Below are positions 25,201 to 35,100 of a stretch of DNA of 64,000 nt, one piece after another. The DNA comes from Pedobacter fastidiosus (GTDB lineage: Bacteria > Bacteroidota > Bacteroidia > Sphingobacteriales > Sphingobacteriaceae): NCBI RefSeq assembly GCF_014306625.1, contig NZ_JACRYL010000007.1:146431-210430 (forward strand), read 5' to 3'. Made by a program: the position numbers and the translations under genes. The notes beneath the pieces are model-generated. The model had not been told where the DNA came from. It saw only the letters and a program-made list of their open reading frames with translations, and made no database searches. Numbering within the stretch: the stretch's first letter is position 1; the number at the start of each line of letters is the position of its first letter.

Positions 25201-28200
25201 TCCGGAGCTGCTTGAGCATGCCAAAGTTCCTCGGCATGGCCAGCGGACTGCTGGTAATCGCCCAGGGACATCCCGCACCCGGGGCACCGTTTACGGCGGG
25301 ATACTGGGTTCCATTGACCCAGAGCTGCAGGATTCCGTGCGCCAGATCTGTACCCTGTACCACCACATGGGTCCAGGGCTGGAGCGGCAATATTCCGCTA
25401 ACATCCGCGGTCACATGGTTGCTCAGTACGAGCGATACCTGGTCTGCTCCGGTCTGGCTCAGGGAGAAAATATCGACATTGAGCAGGTTTCCGTTCTGGC
25501 AGACCTGCATCATATATTTCATGTCCGGCGTAGCTGCGATAAACTGTCTGGCGCCGCTCGCCCCGGCATACATCCAAAACTCGAGGGCACTGTTTCCGCT
25601 GCTCTGAAGCACATTGCTCAACGACTGCAGCGCAGTATTTTCATCCGATGCAACCGCGGGACCGTTATAATTACAGTCGTCCAGCGCCAGCCCCTCCCGG
25701 TTTTCTCCGACCAGGGCGATCTCGCTATCGCTCAGCAGGGCTACCCCCTCGGGCGGCACGGTCCTGACCAGATTGCCGGCGAGGTCGTAATAGTAAAGGG
25801 TATAGTGGTAGAGCTGCTGCTCGGCCTCCAGACGGACCATCGCTTTCGCTGCAGAACAGGTCGAGATGTAGGCGTCCACAAACTTCCGCCTTTCCTCAGA
25901 GATATAAACAGAATATTCTCGGTCACCGGCATTATAGCCCATATCGATCAGCGACTTTACGCATGCATATGGGTCAGCTGGCGCATCTGCAAAAGGAGGT
26001 CTGTTGCAGAGCTGGGCGGAGGAAGCATCTGCTCCGAATGTTCTGTACTGGGCGGCGCTCAGCGCAAATCCCGTTCTGTAGTTGAAGTAGTTCGCAAGGA
26101 TTATCTCATAGTTCGACCAGCCCGGTTGGGATGCCGAAGCAAAGGCACCGTTGAAATCGGCAAGATAGGTATTGTACTGGGCTCTGGAAATACAGCCTCC
26201 GCTGTTCTGAAGAAATACCGGAAGCAGGATATCGGATCTCAGTAGGTATCTACAGTTTCCGCAACCGGACAGAAGCGTACCGAAATCCTCCAGATCCAGA
26301 TTCATGGCCGATCCATAGGTTGATTTCAGGAAGGCAAAAAACTGGCTGTCGCTCATTCCCGATGGCCTGAGCTCGGTCAGTCTGGCGCAGATTTCCGGAG
26401 TGGTGCCCGAGATGTAAACATCGGTAGCCTGCTGGGGCTTATCGTAGGGATAAGCGCCCTCAAGTATCCAGGGGTTAAGTTCATTTGTAAAAGCCTGGAT
26501 GCCAAGGGTAGCCTTGATCACCTCGCCGAAATTCCTGCAGGAATCGCCGTTAATAAACAAGGCAGTTGCATTCGCTGGCAGGCTGCTTGCACCAAATGGA
26601 TGCGTCCGGTCGCCGCCACGCCTGCACATTTCGATCAGATTGGCCATCAAGGCAGGCTTAAGTGATGAATAGACGGCTAAGCCCGGCTCCAGTCGCTGCA
26701 TCCAGACTTCGGCATTTGCCGTACAGTTGTCCGAAACGGCTGAGGCAACCGCATTCTGCTGCTGCTGGATGCTCTGCGAGCCGCTGATCGCTGGAAGCGT
26801 ATGGTCGGCCTGCGGAAATCGGGTTGATTTCCCGGCATAGCGGGTCGCACAGGACGGCTCTTCTGGTCCCGGATTTCCGCACAGTACCCCACAGGCAAAA
26901 TAGATGTCACCCTGATCGAGCGTCTCATTGGGTACCGAGAATTCGGCATAGGTGGCACCGACAGGGAGCAGTACCGAACGGTAAAATTCTATGCCCATGC
27001 CGTGGGCCGCTCTGTAGATATCCACATAGGTATCCCCGGTACAGGTATTGGCGCGTTTTGCAACAATGCTCACCCGCAGGCCATAGGCGGCATAGTCGGT
27101 AAGATATTCGTAACTGTTGTAGGCATCAAAGTCGGTGTCCAGACAAGGTGAGCTTGCGCTCAGTACCTGAACCGTTCCGGCGCCCCTTGCCGCAGTGCCT
27201 GCCCTTTCGGCGCTTCGCTGCGTCTGGACACTGTCGATCCGCTGCATCCTGGAGCCATCCTGGCTCCGGAAATCCGCTACCCATACGTCCCGGAATACCT
27301 TATAGCTGCCCTTGGCATTTTTCACCGCGAAATAATCCTTTTTTACGAAATCCCCAAAATACTGGGTCATGCCAGTCTTTGCTTTTGCCGACATTTTGCT
27401 AGCCAAAGGGGCGGTCAGGCTTACGGCATAAACCCGGTTGCTATTCTGGTCGGCCTCAACAGTCTGGCCGCTGCTCTGAAAACCCTGTATCGCGGCTTCA
27501 ACATCGCAGGGCGTGATCAGCGAGGGATCGACATTGTCGCCAATGATCCCCTGCCTCTGCGGGGTGAGTACACAGGGATTTCCACCCCCGCCGCCACTGC
27601 CCAAAGAGGTATAACAGATAGCTGCCCACACATTGGTATAATAATAAACCTGTGAATTGTAATAAACGGTAAAACAGTTATAAAAAGAAAGACCTGTACC
27701 GATCGCGCTGTTACAGGAGAAGTCCGGCATGCTATTCGCCGAATAACCCGTAATCATGGTATAGCTGTAGCGGTATCCCGATTGGTCAACATAATATTGG
27801 TCCGTCCCAGTACTTCCTTGGGCGAACAGATCGCCTGAGGACTGGCAGGCCAGTGGTATATTTTCCGTACAGGCAATCTCCCATACGTTGTTAAAGCGTG
27901 CTGTAGAGGTTCCCAGAACAATATCGATACAGCTGTAAAACTGTGCAGCAACACTGCCAGAAGCGCAATACGGAGCGCTTGAGGGCTGGCTGCCGGGAGT
28001 ACCCGCTACATAGTAATAGGTGGTCTGTGAGTTCGCCGGGTAGTTAAAGCTCCGGTAACTATCCGAAGCGAGCTGCACGCTCTCACTGCTCAGTGTCCTG
28101 CTCTGGCAGGTAGGACTGGTATTATTGCCCAGGGTAATGGCAATCGGTGTTCCTACCGGACAGGCCGAGGCACAGGTTGTGCCTGCACGCAGGGCATCAT

Positions 28201-31200
28201 AATACTTTTCCTTGAGATCCAGGTAAAGCGACTGATACAGGCTCCATTCCCTTTCGGACAGCCGGCAGTCCGGGTTCGGTGCACAGTTTGTCCAGGCATC
28301 CGGGTTCGCACTGGTGTTGAAATTTCCCGAAGGATCTGAGCAGTAAAGAGTGAAGTCGACAACCTGCGAGAGGTTCTTTATGGCGTGGGCCTGTTCGCCG
28401 GAGACCCTTCTCGAATATTCTGACAGGTCCAGCGCCATATCGCTTCGGTATGCTGCACCCGGACCGCCAATAGAAAAATAGGGGTCTGTGTTCAGGAGCC
28501 AGTCTACGGCATTTGCGTAGCTGTACCCTGCCTGCTGCGCGGTCTTGGCCGCGAGCTGTTGGTCCCATAACTTTTGGGTACTGTTCTGTTCGCAGAATTC
28601 CAGCTTGCAGTATTCTGGATGAAAAGCGATAAACTGCTCTGCCCATTCCGGCTTCCAGTAGGCTACCAGTTCTGCAAGTGTGAAGGAGGCGTCATAGGGA
28701 GAGGTTATACTGCCGTCTTCCCGGGTAACCAGGCTGGCCTGGTAAAGCGGATTGGCAGGTAGGAGCGCCGCAAAGGCACCATTGTGAAAATTTAAGGAAA
28801 TTACGTTGATCCCAGGCTCGGCGAGGGATCCGTCAGCACCAAGGGGCGCATATTGGCCGCCCGGAGAGACATCCAGCAGCATCGGTCTCCTATATACATC
28901 ACAGGGCGAGGCCGGCGCGGAAACGCAGCTGGACTCCAGTGCCGAGACCGTTGCGGCGATCGCGGAATAAAGACCGCTGATGTAAGCCGAATACTCAGAC
29001 GCATCCTCACCCAGTTCGGTGATCCGCCCACTGAACATCGCCGTAAAATCGGCCTCGCTGCCCAGTCTTGCCCGGGCAGAGGCACAGTCGGAAAAACATT
29101 CATTAAAGTTCAGTTTTCCCAGCTCGTGAAGGATAAACTCCGAGCGTTTTTTGAGCGTCCCGTTCTGGGTGCCGGCAGTTACATAGGCATCGGTATAATC
29201 ACTGATCACCTTCTGGCTGAGACGGAAGGTAAAGGTCACAAAATAGGACTCGATCTGCGGAAAGTTGATGGCAATGGGCGCAAATGCGGGCTCCGCGTAA
29301 TTGCAGTCAGCGGTCCTGGAACCGATGGTGCGCTGGCCCGAATTTGAGTACATCACCTGGCCGCAGTCGTTTGTCACCATGACCGACAGTTCGTAATAGC
29401 AGCTGCTGCAGGGCTGGAAAGCGCCACCCGGGTATCTGCTGACCAGTTTTTCGATATCATAGCTGAGCGTAACCGGACCGGTCACGCTCGGGGTATAGGT
29501 TGTAGTAGCGGTAAGGATAAGGGCCGTACTGTTGAAGGCAAACTGTTCGGGCTTAAGGAGTACCGTATTGACCAGCTGAGGTGCCGGCCGGCCATCAAGC
29601 GCATCCAGATTTGCAGGAGCATTTCCCGCAAGTGCCGTTGCGATCGTCTTGCCCGAGGCATTGAGGTAGCTAACCGACACCTGTCCGTTCGGATCGACTA
29701 CGGTATTCTTGAGGTAATGCTCGGCATACCCGACATCGTTGCCGAACAGCCTGTCGAGCTCCCACTGGCTGGGCTTGTCGTAGAAGTACCGCGTGGTGTG
29801 CTTTTCGTTAAGTCCGGGCTGGAAGATCTGGCCAACCCCGCCCTGAAGCCTGATCCGGCCGGTATTGTCCGGCGTATACTGGGTCACCGAGAGCGGATAA
29901 CCCGCGGCATCCGGTGTGTAAGCGGTAAAGCCGAATGTATTATATGGGGCCTGGACAAGAAACGGATTGTTAGGCGAATAATACCGGGAGGCGCCCGACT
30001 GGGTGCTCAAGGGTGAGGGAAGGGGTTCGCAAAGCTGACTGTTCAGGTCGGAAAAACTGTAGGGAACGTTGTTGGCGTTCCTGTTGAACCGCGAAAAATA
30101 ATGCAGGTATTCGATGCCCGATGCGCTCTCCTTCACCGGAGCGGGAAGAATGCTTGCCGTGGCCCTACCGAAACTGTCGTATATGTTTTCCTGAACCACC
30201 GCAACATGGTCGCTGCTGTTGAGCGTTGCGGTCTGTCGGCCCCGTAGCGTTCCGTCGAAATAGCTGACCACTTCCTTTTTCTTCCCTTCCTCTGCATAGA
30301 CAGCGCTGTACTGCCAGTTCAGGTTCTGCTCGTGCCAGGATAGCGGCCATACCGCATACATGTTGTTGTCGTCCTTTTTATAAAACCATTGCCCTTCGTT
30401 GCGCAGCCCGTCCGCAGTGTAGGCAACCTGCCTCATACGGACGGCGATGAAGGCCGAATTGTAGACCAGCGAGATTAGCGTATTGTTCTCGTGCGTAGTG
30501 ATCCTGGTGGCATTGTTCCTGAAAAGCTCCGCAATCTGGGCATCGGTATAAAAGCCCGCACCGGAAGAGAGGTCGCTGGCCATCTGTCCGTATTCGCTGT
30601 CACTGTCTACGGTAGACCACTCGATGTCATATTCCTGGGCACCGCTCACCAGCTGCCAGCTCAGGGAAAGCTGTGTATTTCCATTGGTCGGGGTTCCCGA
30701 ACTTAACCGCTGGGCGCTTCCCTTTCCGGGTGGCGAAACCGCCTCCCCGTTGATGCCCATAAACAGATATGGCCTGAAAAGGTAGGTCCGGTCGATATTG
30801 ATCTGGCTGGTCAGCTGGAGCACGGGTGGTAGTTCTGCGCCGTATTCTGGACTGCTGACCGAGATGACATAGACCTTTACCAGATAGCCGTTAGTGAACC
30901 GGTAGGTATCTGTTCCCTGATACACCGCGCCACTTTCCTTCGAATACCTGACCTGCAGGCCCGCCGAATCTATCTTGGTCGGTTCACTTTGCCCGGGCGT
31001 ACTAAAGTATTCCACTCTGAACAGCATCCTGCAGCTGAAGGACCGCGAAATGGTCTGCTCGTCTATGACCTGGAGGGTGACTGCGTTCTGTACCGAGATG
31101 TTGCTGATCTCCGACCAGTTGAAGGCGGCGTTCCTGAACTTCTCGTCTTTTACGAAAAGGGAATCACCAGCCTTGACCTGCCCCTTGATAAAGTTCTTAT

Positions 31201-31282
31201 AGGGCTCTATGGCAGCAAAGGCACTAATCTTAAAAAAAAGCACCAACAGGACAAAAAATACAAAACGGAAGGTTCCCGACAT
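22244..31282 (-). CDS. Giant secreted Rhs/YD-repeat protein with GIY-YIG-like nuclease tip
   Basis: A 3012-residue secreted protein with a signal peptide (residues 1-24, ending ISAFAA). The first half has beta-rich domains; a LamG-like segment lies at about 1890-2030 (ALEFWMYAGASG, WTHVVVQG). YD repeats follow from about 2100 to 2700 (LVTSYAYNATNQVVEQQTP, YDYDAENRLIKAWS). The Rhs-associated core is at about 2710-2775: DYGMRIYDPRLGRFLSVDP, YQFASNRPIDGIDRDG. The last 240 residues are a different tip with a glycine-rich hydrophobic stretch and, from 2919, GVYVHEFN with YVGQAKNLAER, a late LNELEGAV and ETYNIRR, matching GIY-YIG nuclease positions. It ends an operon of transport-like genes and precedes an LRR gene. 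Cell-killing activity is inferred. Confidence 0.88.
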   Translation of the reverse strand: MSGTFRFVFFVLLVLFFKISAFAAIEPYKNFIKGQVKAGDSLFVKDEKFRNAAFNWSEISNISVQNAVTLQVIDEQTISRSFSCRMLFRVEYFSTPGQSEPTKIDSAGLQVRYSKESGAVYQGTDTYRFTNGYLVKVYVISVSSPEYGAELPPVLQLTSQINIDRTYLFRPYLFMGINGEAVSPPGKGSAQRLSSGTPTNGNTQLSLSWQLVSGAQEYDIEWSTVDSDSEYGQMASDLSSGAGFYTDAQIAELFRNNATRITTHENNTLISLVYNSAFIAVRMRQVAYTADGLRNEGQWFYKKDDNNMYAVWPLSWHEQNLNWQYSAVYAEEGKKKEVVSYFDGTLRGRQTATLNSSDHVAVVQENIYDSFGRATASILPAPVKESASGIEYLHYFSRFNRNANNVPYSFSDLNSQLCEPLPSPLSTQSGASRYYSPNNPFLVQAPYNTFGFTAYTPDAAGYPLSVTQYTPDNTGRIRLQGGVGQIFQPGLNEKHTTRYFYDKPSQWELDRLFGNDVGYAEHYLKNTVVDPNGQVSVSYLNASGKTIATALAGNAPANLDALDGRPAPQLVNTVLLKPEQFAFNSTALILTATTTYTPSVTGPVTLSYDIEKLVSRYPGGAFQPCSSCYYELSVMVTNDCGQVMYSNSGQRTIGSRTADCNYAEPAFAPIAINFPQIESYFVTFTFRLSQKVISDYTDAYVTAGTQNGTLKKRSEFILHELGKLNFNECFSDCASARARLGSEADFTAMFSGRITELGEDASEYSAYISGLYSAIAATVSALESSCVSAPASPCDVYRRPMLLDVSPGGQYAPLGADGSLAEPGINVISLNFHNGAFAALLPANPLYQASLVTREDGSITSPYDASFTLAELVAYWKPEWAEQFIAFHPEYCKLEFCEQNSTQKLWDQQLAAKTAQQAGYSYANAVDWLLNTDPYFSIGGPGAAYRSDMALDLSEYSRRVSGEQAHAIKNLSQVVDFTLYCSDPSGNFNTSANPDAWTNCAPNPDCRLSEREWSLYQSLYLDLKEKYYDALRAGTTCASACPVGTPIAITLGNNTSPTCQSRTLSSESVQLASDSYRSFNYPANSQTTYYYVAGTPGSQPSSAPYCASGSVAAQFYSCIDIVLGTSTARFNNVWEIACTENIPLACQSSGDLFAQGSTGTDQYYVDQSGYRYSYTMITGYSANSMPDFSCNSAIGTGLSFYNCFTVYYNSQVYYYTNVWAAICYTSLGSGGGGGNPCVLTPQRQGIIGDNVDPSLITPCDVEAAIQGFQSSGQTVEADQNSNRVYAVSLTAPLASKMSAKAKTGMTQYFGDFVKKDYFAVKNAKGSYKVFRDVWVADFRSQDGSRMQRIDSVQTQRSAERAGTAARGAGTVQVLSASSPCLDTDFDAYNSYEYLTDYAAYGLRVSIVAKRANTCTGDTYVDIYRAAHGMGIEFYRSVLLPVGATYAEFSVPNETLDQGDIYFACGVLCGNPGPEEPSCATRYAGKSTRFPQADHTLPAISGSQSIQQQQNAVASAVSDNCTANAEVWMQRLEPGLAVYSSLKPALMANLIEMCRRGGDRTHPFGASSLPANATALFINGDSCRNFGEVIKATLGIQAFTNELNPWILEGAYPYDKPQQATDVYISGTTPEICARLTELRPSGMSDSQFFAFLKSTYGSAMNLDLEDFGTLLSGCGNCRYLLRSDILLPVFLQNSGGCISRAQYNTYLADFNGAFASASQPGWSNYEIILANYFNYRTGFALSAAQYRTFGADASSAQLCNRPPFADAPADPYACVKSLIDMGYNAGDREYSVYISEERRKFVDAYISTCSAAKAMVRLEAEQQLYHYTLYYYDLAGNLVRTVPPEGVALLSDSEIALVGENREGLALDDCNYNGPAVASDENTALQSLSNVLQSSGNSALEFWMYAGASGARQFIAATPDMKYMMQVCQNGNLLNVDIFSLSQTGADQVSLVLSNHVTADVSGILPLQPWTHVVVQGTDLAHGILQLWVNGTQYPAVNGAPGAGCPWAITSSPLAMPRNFGMLKQLRIYPGRLMGAGEIAFNAASKCMGAQLSPEPLWYRFNVPPVGSATTIAENTSTETQFNGIYPAHNLVTSYAYNATNQVVEQQTPDAGMSRFWYDYKSRLVASRNAKQETEGDYSYTAYDVLGRIVEVGRKHGALGLGDAGYLDDADVNNFRSSGTNNEVTQTQYDNVASGNGVPSALVQTNLRKRVSASIYRETGSGNIVNASYYSYDLGGNVKKLYQQVQGLGLKTLDYEYDLVSGKVNFLAYQQGAADQFYYQYDYDAENRLIKAWSAVQANVSPYGFGSTLTAPDRRQDASYQYYLHGPLARTVLGRETYEVQGMDYAYTLQGWLKGVNASALNGDIGGDGPQVGKDALAFSLGYYTGDYSPIGGGQAFGLSHQGSNANSGGRNLYNGNIASSTYAVSQIGNGAAVGYTYGYDQLNRIRNFRQQGLGAAGNWSFDGASEAFREEFAYDANGNIRTLKRKNQSGALMDNLSYGYNLDASGRLANNRLASVRDAAGVTNGTDLGNGNYSYDAIGNLTGETENGTATNIGWSVYGKIRTVTGNVNLAYSYDAMGNRVRKTAGSLDTYYVRDAQGNTLAVYEQTGGVTRWKEQQLYGSSHLGMWKPDVNLASANGGSVWNSWGLKFFELGNHLGNVMAVVNDNPQQNGAVLEPTVVNASDYYAFGGQMQGRNYTNPGASAYRYGFNGKENDNDVKGEGNQQDYGMRIYDPRLGRFLSVDPITSKYPELTPYQFASNRPIDGIDRDGLEYVESGAHANRTIREETARLTKIDPKLAEEYVSKGNQTGFAVTATMLTAGFGAAYNVAFKFIVGAVAASALNDNKAKTEKGRIQQDKESINYLGQAAMMYASGIVISRTFEVASPLLKEVGFSISNRVNKVLDVTAKGALKDFTNVEGVYVHEFNTNTVYVGQAKNLAERPKTSLKELLDITKKGTAAKANASYTGKTQFIPLNGSGYTSLNELEGAVLKSYGGTIGQGGETYNIRRVPGQ

Positions 31283-31362
31283 AGCTTAAATGTTATTGTT
31301 CTTAAATGTATCATCTTCGGGCCCAAGGGCGCCGACAGGTTCCGGCCCCTGCCGGAAATCCA

Positions 31363-32145
31363 TTAGGGCATTTCGATTACCTCGTAGTCCCTGTACTTTG
31401 CCGCGGCCGAAAAGCTCTTGTTTCCCTTCGCCTGGACGAAGCTCTTTAAAGAGCCTCCCTCCCGTATAACCGGGGGATTCGGCAGAAACCGAAAAGTCAG
31501 CACCCTGTCCAGCTTGTCGTTATAAGGGTTCCCGGGATTGTCCAGCCGGATCGATATCGATACCGGCCGGAGCGTAAGCGCATCATAGGTCACCTCATAG
31601 GCCCTGCAGGTCACATGGTTCGGGTTCAGCAGGGATATCCTTCTTTTTCGGATGCCCGCGGGAAGATCGATTATCCTATAATTTTCGGAAACGATGCTTC
31701 CGATGAGCTTATTTGCATCCGGCAGAATGCTCGCTCCGGACTGCTTTGCGCCCGTACCGACCATCATCTTCTTCTTGATGTGATCCACATAGACATACCG
31801 CCCACCTTCGTAGGCCGTCTCGGTCTTGCCCATCATACAGTAGAAACTGTTACCACTACGTTTATAAGCGTAGGGGCGTTCCCTAAAACTCTGGCTGCTG
31901 TCCGCGCCGTCCGAAACGGTTATGCTGCCGTTGAACTCCTGGTTCTCCAGGGTAGTAGATGTAAAAGCGAGTATCTTGAGGAACTTCTGTACAAGCACAC
32001 TGTCGGGACGCTGCGGAGCCTCCAGCTCGGCCTCTGGTTTTTGCACAGCTGTACTCCCGAACAGACGGGTTCCCGCATATACGGCGCCAAAAAGCCCCAT
32101 CGAGATAGTTATCAGCAATGCCGAATATTTATTTGTCTTTTTCAT
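31363..32145 (-). CDS. Exported protein with LolA-like features
   Basis: A 260-residue protein with a short N-terminal membrane anchor (ALLITISMGLFGAVYAG). The body shows a beta sheet pattern: TTLENQEFNGSITVSDGADSSQSF, YAYKRSGNSFYCMMGKTETAYEGGRYVYVDHIKKKMMVG, and CRAYEVTYDALTLRPVSISIRL (cited in part as GNSFYCMMG, YVYVDHIKKK and LRPVSISIRL). This alternation of short strands recalls LolA/LppX-like lipoprotein-binding folds, but no strict signature is visible. It sits 1 bp after the stop of the 2176-residue gene and 80 bp before the Rhs start, in the same operon, and may act as a periplasmic helper. The assignment is tentative. Confidence 0.66.
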   Translation of the reverse strand: MKKTNKYSALLITISMGLFGAVYAGTRLFGSTAVQKPEAELEAPQRPDSVLVQKFLKILAFTSTTLENQEFNGSITVSDGADSSQSFRERPYAYKRSGNSFYCMMGKTETAYEGGRYVYVDHIKKKMMVGTGAKQSGASILPDANKLIGSIVSENYRIIDLPAGIRKRRISLLNPNHVTCRAYEVTYDALTLRPVSISIRLDNPGNPYNDKLDRVLTFRFLPNPPVIREGGSLKSFVQAKGNKSFSAAAKYRDYEVIEMP

Positions 32146-32146
32146 A

Positions 32147-35100
32147 TCAATCTACTCCCATTATAGTGGTACGATAAGAGGAGCGGTTTTCCTTGATGGT
32201 TGCTATACCTCTTTCGGTTTCTTTTTTCACGCGGATCAGCGACCCCTCGTCATCATATTCGTAAAAAGTGGCAAATCCGTTTTCGTCCAGTTCGGCCATG
32301 AGCCTGAAATTTCGGTCATCATAGGCATAGGATTTCATGTGGGCATCTACTGGATGGATACGGATATCGTCCGCATAGACCGTTAGCCCGTTATACGGCA
32401 CAATGCCTACCGAAAAGCGCACGTTGTCCGAGTTGTTGACGGGAACGGTAAAACGGCCCTCAATCAGTTTCCAGCCTTCCACCACGGCCTTGCAGGCAAG
32501 AACAGCGGTTGCACTACCATTGGTATTCCCGTAGGAAACACCGATGTTCACGTTCCGGTTCAGGGGCTGTCCGTCCCTGATCCACATGCTGATCAGGTAT
32601 TCGCCACCGTTTTTTGGCTCGAATCCCCGCGGATAAAGTCCCATGGCACCCAGAAGCGTAAATTCGTTCCTCACCGTCCGACCCAGATAGGGCGCACTCT
32701 TCTGGTCCCTTAGATGCCTGATGGTCTCCAGTTTGATCCCCTGCTGTGGCAGTGCGACCGAGTAGTGTCCGGTATGCGCATATTCGTTCGTCCGGTTTAC
32801 AAAAAGGCCCTGACCCTGGCTGGTAAACTCCTTGGTCTCGCTGGTATCGGGCTGTCCTATGGAACGGTTCCGGTCCTCGAAGCTGCTGACATAGATTTCC
32901 CTCCTCATCGCATTGGAGGCTACGGCAGCGGGAAGCTGACCGCTGAAATCAAAGCAGGCAGAGCTAGAGCGGTTCAGGGCATCCCTGTTCTCTTCCTCCT
33001 GACCGTACCGGTCATACTGCTTGACCCGGTTCGAGCTTACCCAGTGCGAGGACTGCAGATTGGGCATCCAGGCCTTGTTGCTGTAAACCCAGTAGGACAT
33101 AAAAGACTTCAGCATGCCTGCATTTGCCAGGTTTACCCCTTTTTTGGCTGTATTGAAGATGTTGTCATAAGAGCGGTTGACCTGAAAGACCTGCTGTTCA
33201 TAGGGCCGCCAGTTTCCCTTGAGGCCCTGCTGAAATGGGTTGAAATAAGTCTCATAGGTAAACCTCCAGGTCTTGATTCCGTTCACTGTCCTAAAAGTCT
33301 GGAAATTTGGGTCTACCGGCAGCGTTGCAGTTGTGAAAAGCGTAGTGAGGCTTCCAGAACCCGTCGCGGCAATAATCTCGCTACGACTGTTGTCGTAAAC
33401 CTCTACCGCCATGGCGCCCGGGTTTCCGGCCCAGTTATTATCGCTGTTGGGGATGTTGTACCCCTCGACCTCGATAGTATGGTTTCCCTCAGGCAGATAA
33501 ACGGGATATATCGACCAGTAATTCACGTTGTTCAGATTATTGGCTATTTTGGTCGATCCGTCGATCGAAATGTTCAGCCGGTCATCACCCGCAAATCCGA
33601 TGTAATAAAGCTTGGCCGTTGGGGCATAAAATGAGGACACAAATCCAACAGGCTCACTCAGGCTTTCGGGAATTCCCGTATTGGGCCAGATGGAAGTATT
33701 GACCATACGGCTGTTGAGGTAGCTGTTGCTGAAGTTTTCAAAAACACCACAGTTTCCCCCAGTATATTCCAGCTCGTCGCAGATGTTGTAGATCCTGCTG
33801 CCAAATCTTCCATGCTCTAAGTGGGACTGGGAGCGCCTGTAGGTAAATACGGAGGCGGTGCTTTCCTTGCGTTCGGAAACCTGCCCCTTTCCATCCACCG
33901 GCCATTCATCATCGTAGGTAGTAGCCGAAGCGGTTATCACTTTGAGCTGGCTCTGGTCAAATGTAGAGGCAAAGAGCAGTCTTCCGCTTGCGATCGGGCT
34001 GTTCATACAGACAATGCTTTCTGCGGAGGCCGCAAGAATATTCCGGTATCCAGACCTCACAACCTTAAAACTGTGGTTTGCCTCGGGACCGGTGATGGCG
34101 GACAGTCTGGAGCCATTGCTATTGATAAGGATCTTGCTCGGCTCGCGCAACTGGATCCCGATCTGTCCGCTAAAGATTTCTGCACGGTTGTCCACTGCCC
34201 AGTAATGCTCCCCGGTACCCAGATTGACCAGTTCGTCTCCCTGGGTCAGCAGTTCCCAATAGTTCTCGTTGATCTCAGAAAAACTGTTGAGCACGACTTT
34301 TTTCAGCATCATACCCTGGTTCTGATAAGCCCCCCCCATTTTGCGGTAAGGCCAGTAGGCCGGAATATTGACCGAATAATAAACCTTATTGAACTCGTTC
34401 TGCGTCCGAGTCACCAGTGCCTCCCCACTTACCCCGTCAAAGGCCAGGTTGTCTACCGCGATCGAGGAACCGTTCTCTCTTTTGGTCACCCGGCTGATGA
34501 TCCCGTTGGTCTGGATGACTTTGAGCGCACAGGCGGAACGGAAAAGTTTGTATTCGCTGTTGAGCTTGATCGGGAAATGGGGAAGCGGAAAGCTCGGTAC
34601 GCCCAGAAAGGGCAGCAGATCGACTCCTGTATTGTTCGCAAAACCGCTGTTGATGCTTTCCTGTTCCCTAAAATCCGTAAAAAACTCGATGTCCCTCCCG
34701 ATTACGGCACTTTTGACCAGGCCGCTGTCCGGCGTGATGACCTTGACGCGGTTGTCCAGTCGCTTGCTCGGGGCGGCCGGGTTCTCGACCTGATATTCAT
34801 ATTCGGTCGAGGAAATCTCCGATGATCCAGAGTTGAAGGTTCTCTCGGATCTGGGCTTTCCGTGCATATCGTTCAGCTCGATGCTGTAGCCCTGGGAAAG
34901 CACCAGTTCCTCTATGGTATTGCTCTCCACCAGGGAATAACTGTATCCCGGATCGGGATGGTGCTTTTCAATTGGCATTACCGTTACCCTGACCGGGAAT
35001 TCCCTGGCGGTATAAAACTCGTATATGCTGAATCCCGTTTTGGGCACACTGTTCTGTGAGGGCGCAGAAGGGTCATAGTCCTTCACTGTTACCCTCCCAT

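Noticed and set aside
23276..30706. Many long plus-strand frames opposite the Rhs gene
   Set aside because: They lie fully antisense to a well supported 3012-residue coding region and have arginine-, histidine- and proline-rich content typical of reading the wrong frame in G+C-rich DNA.
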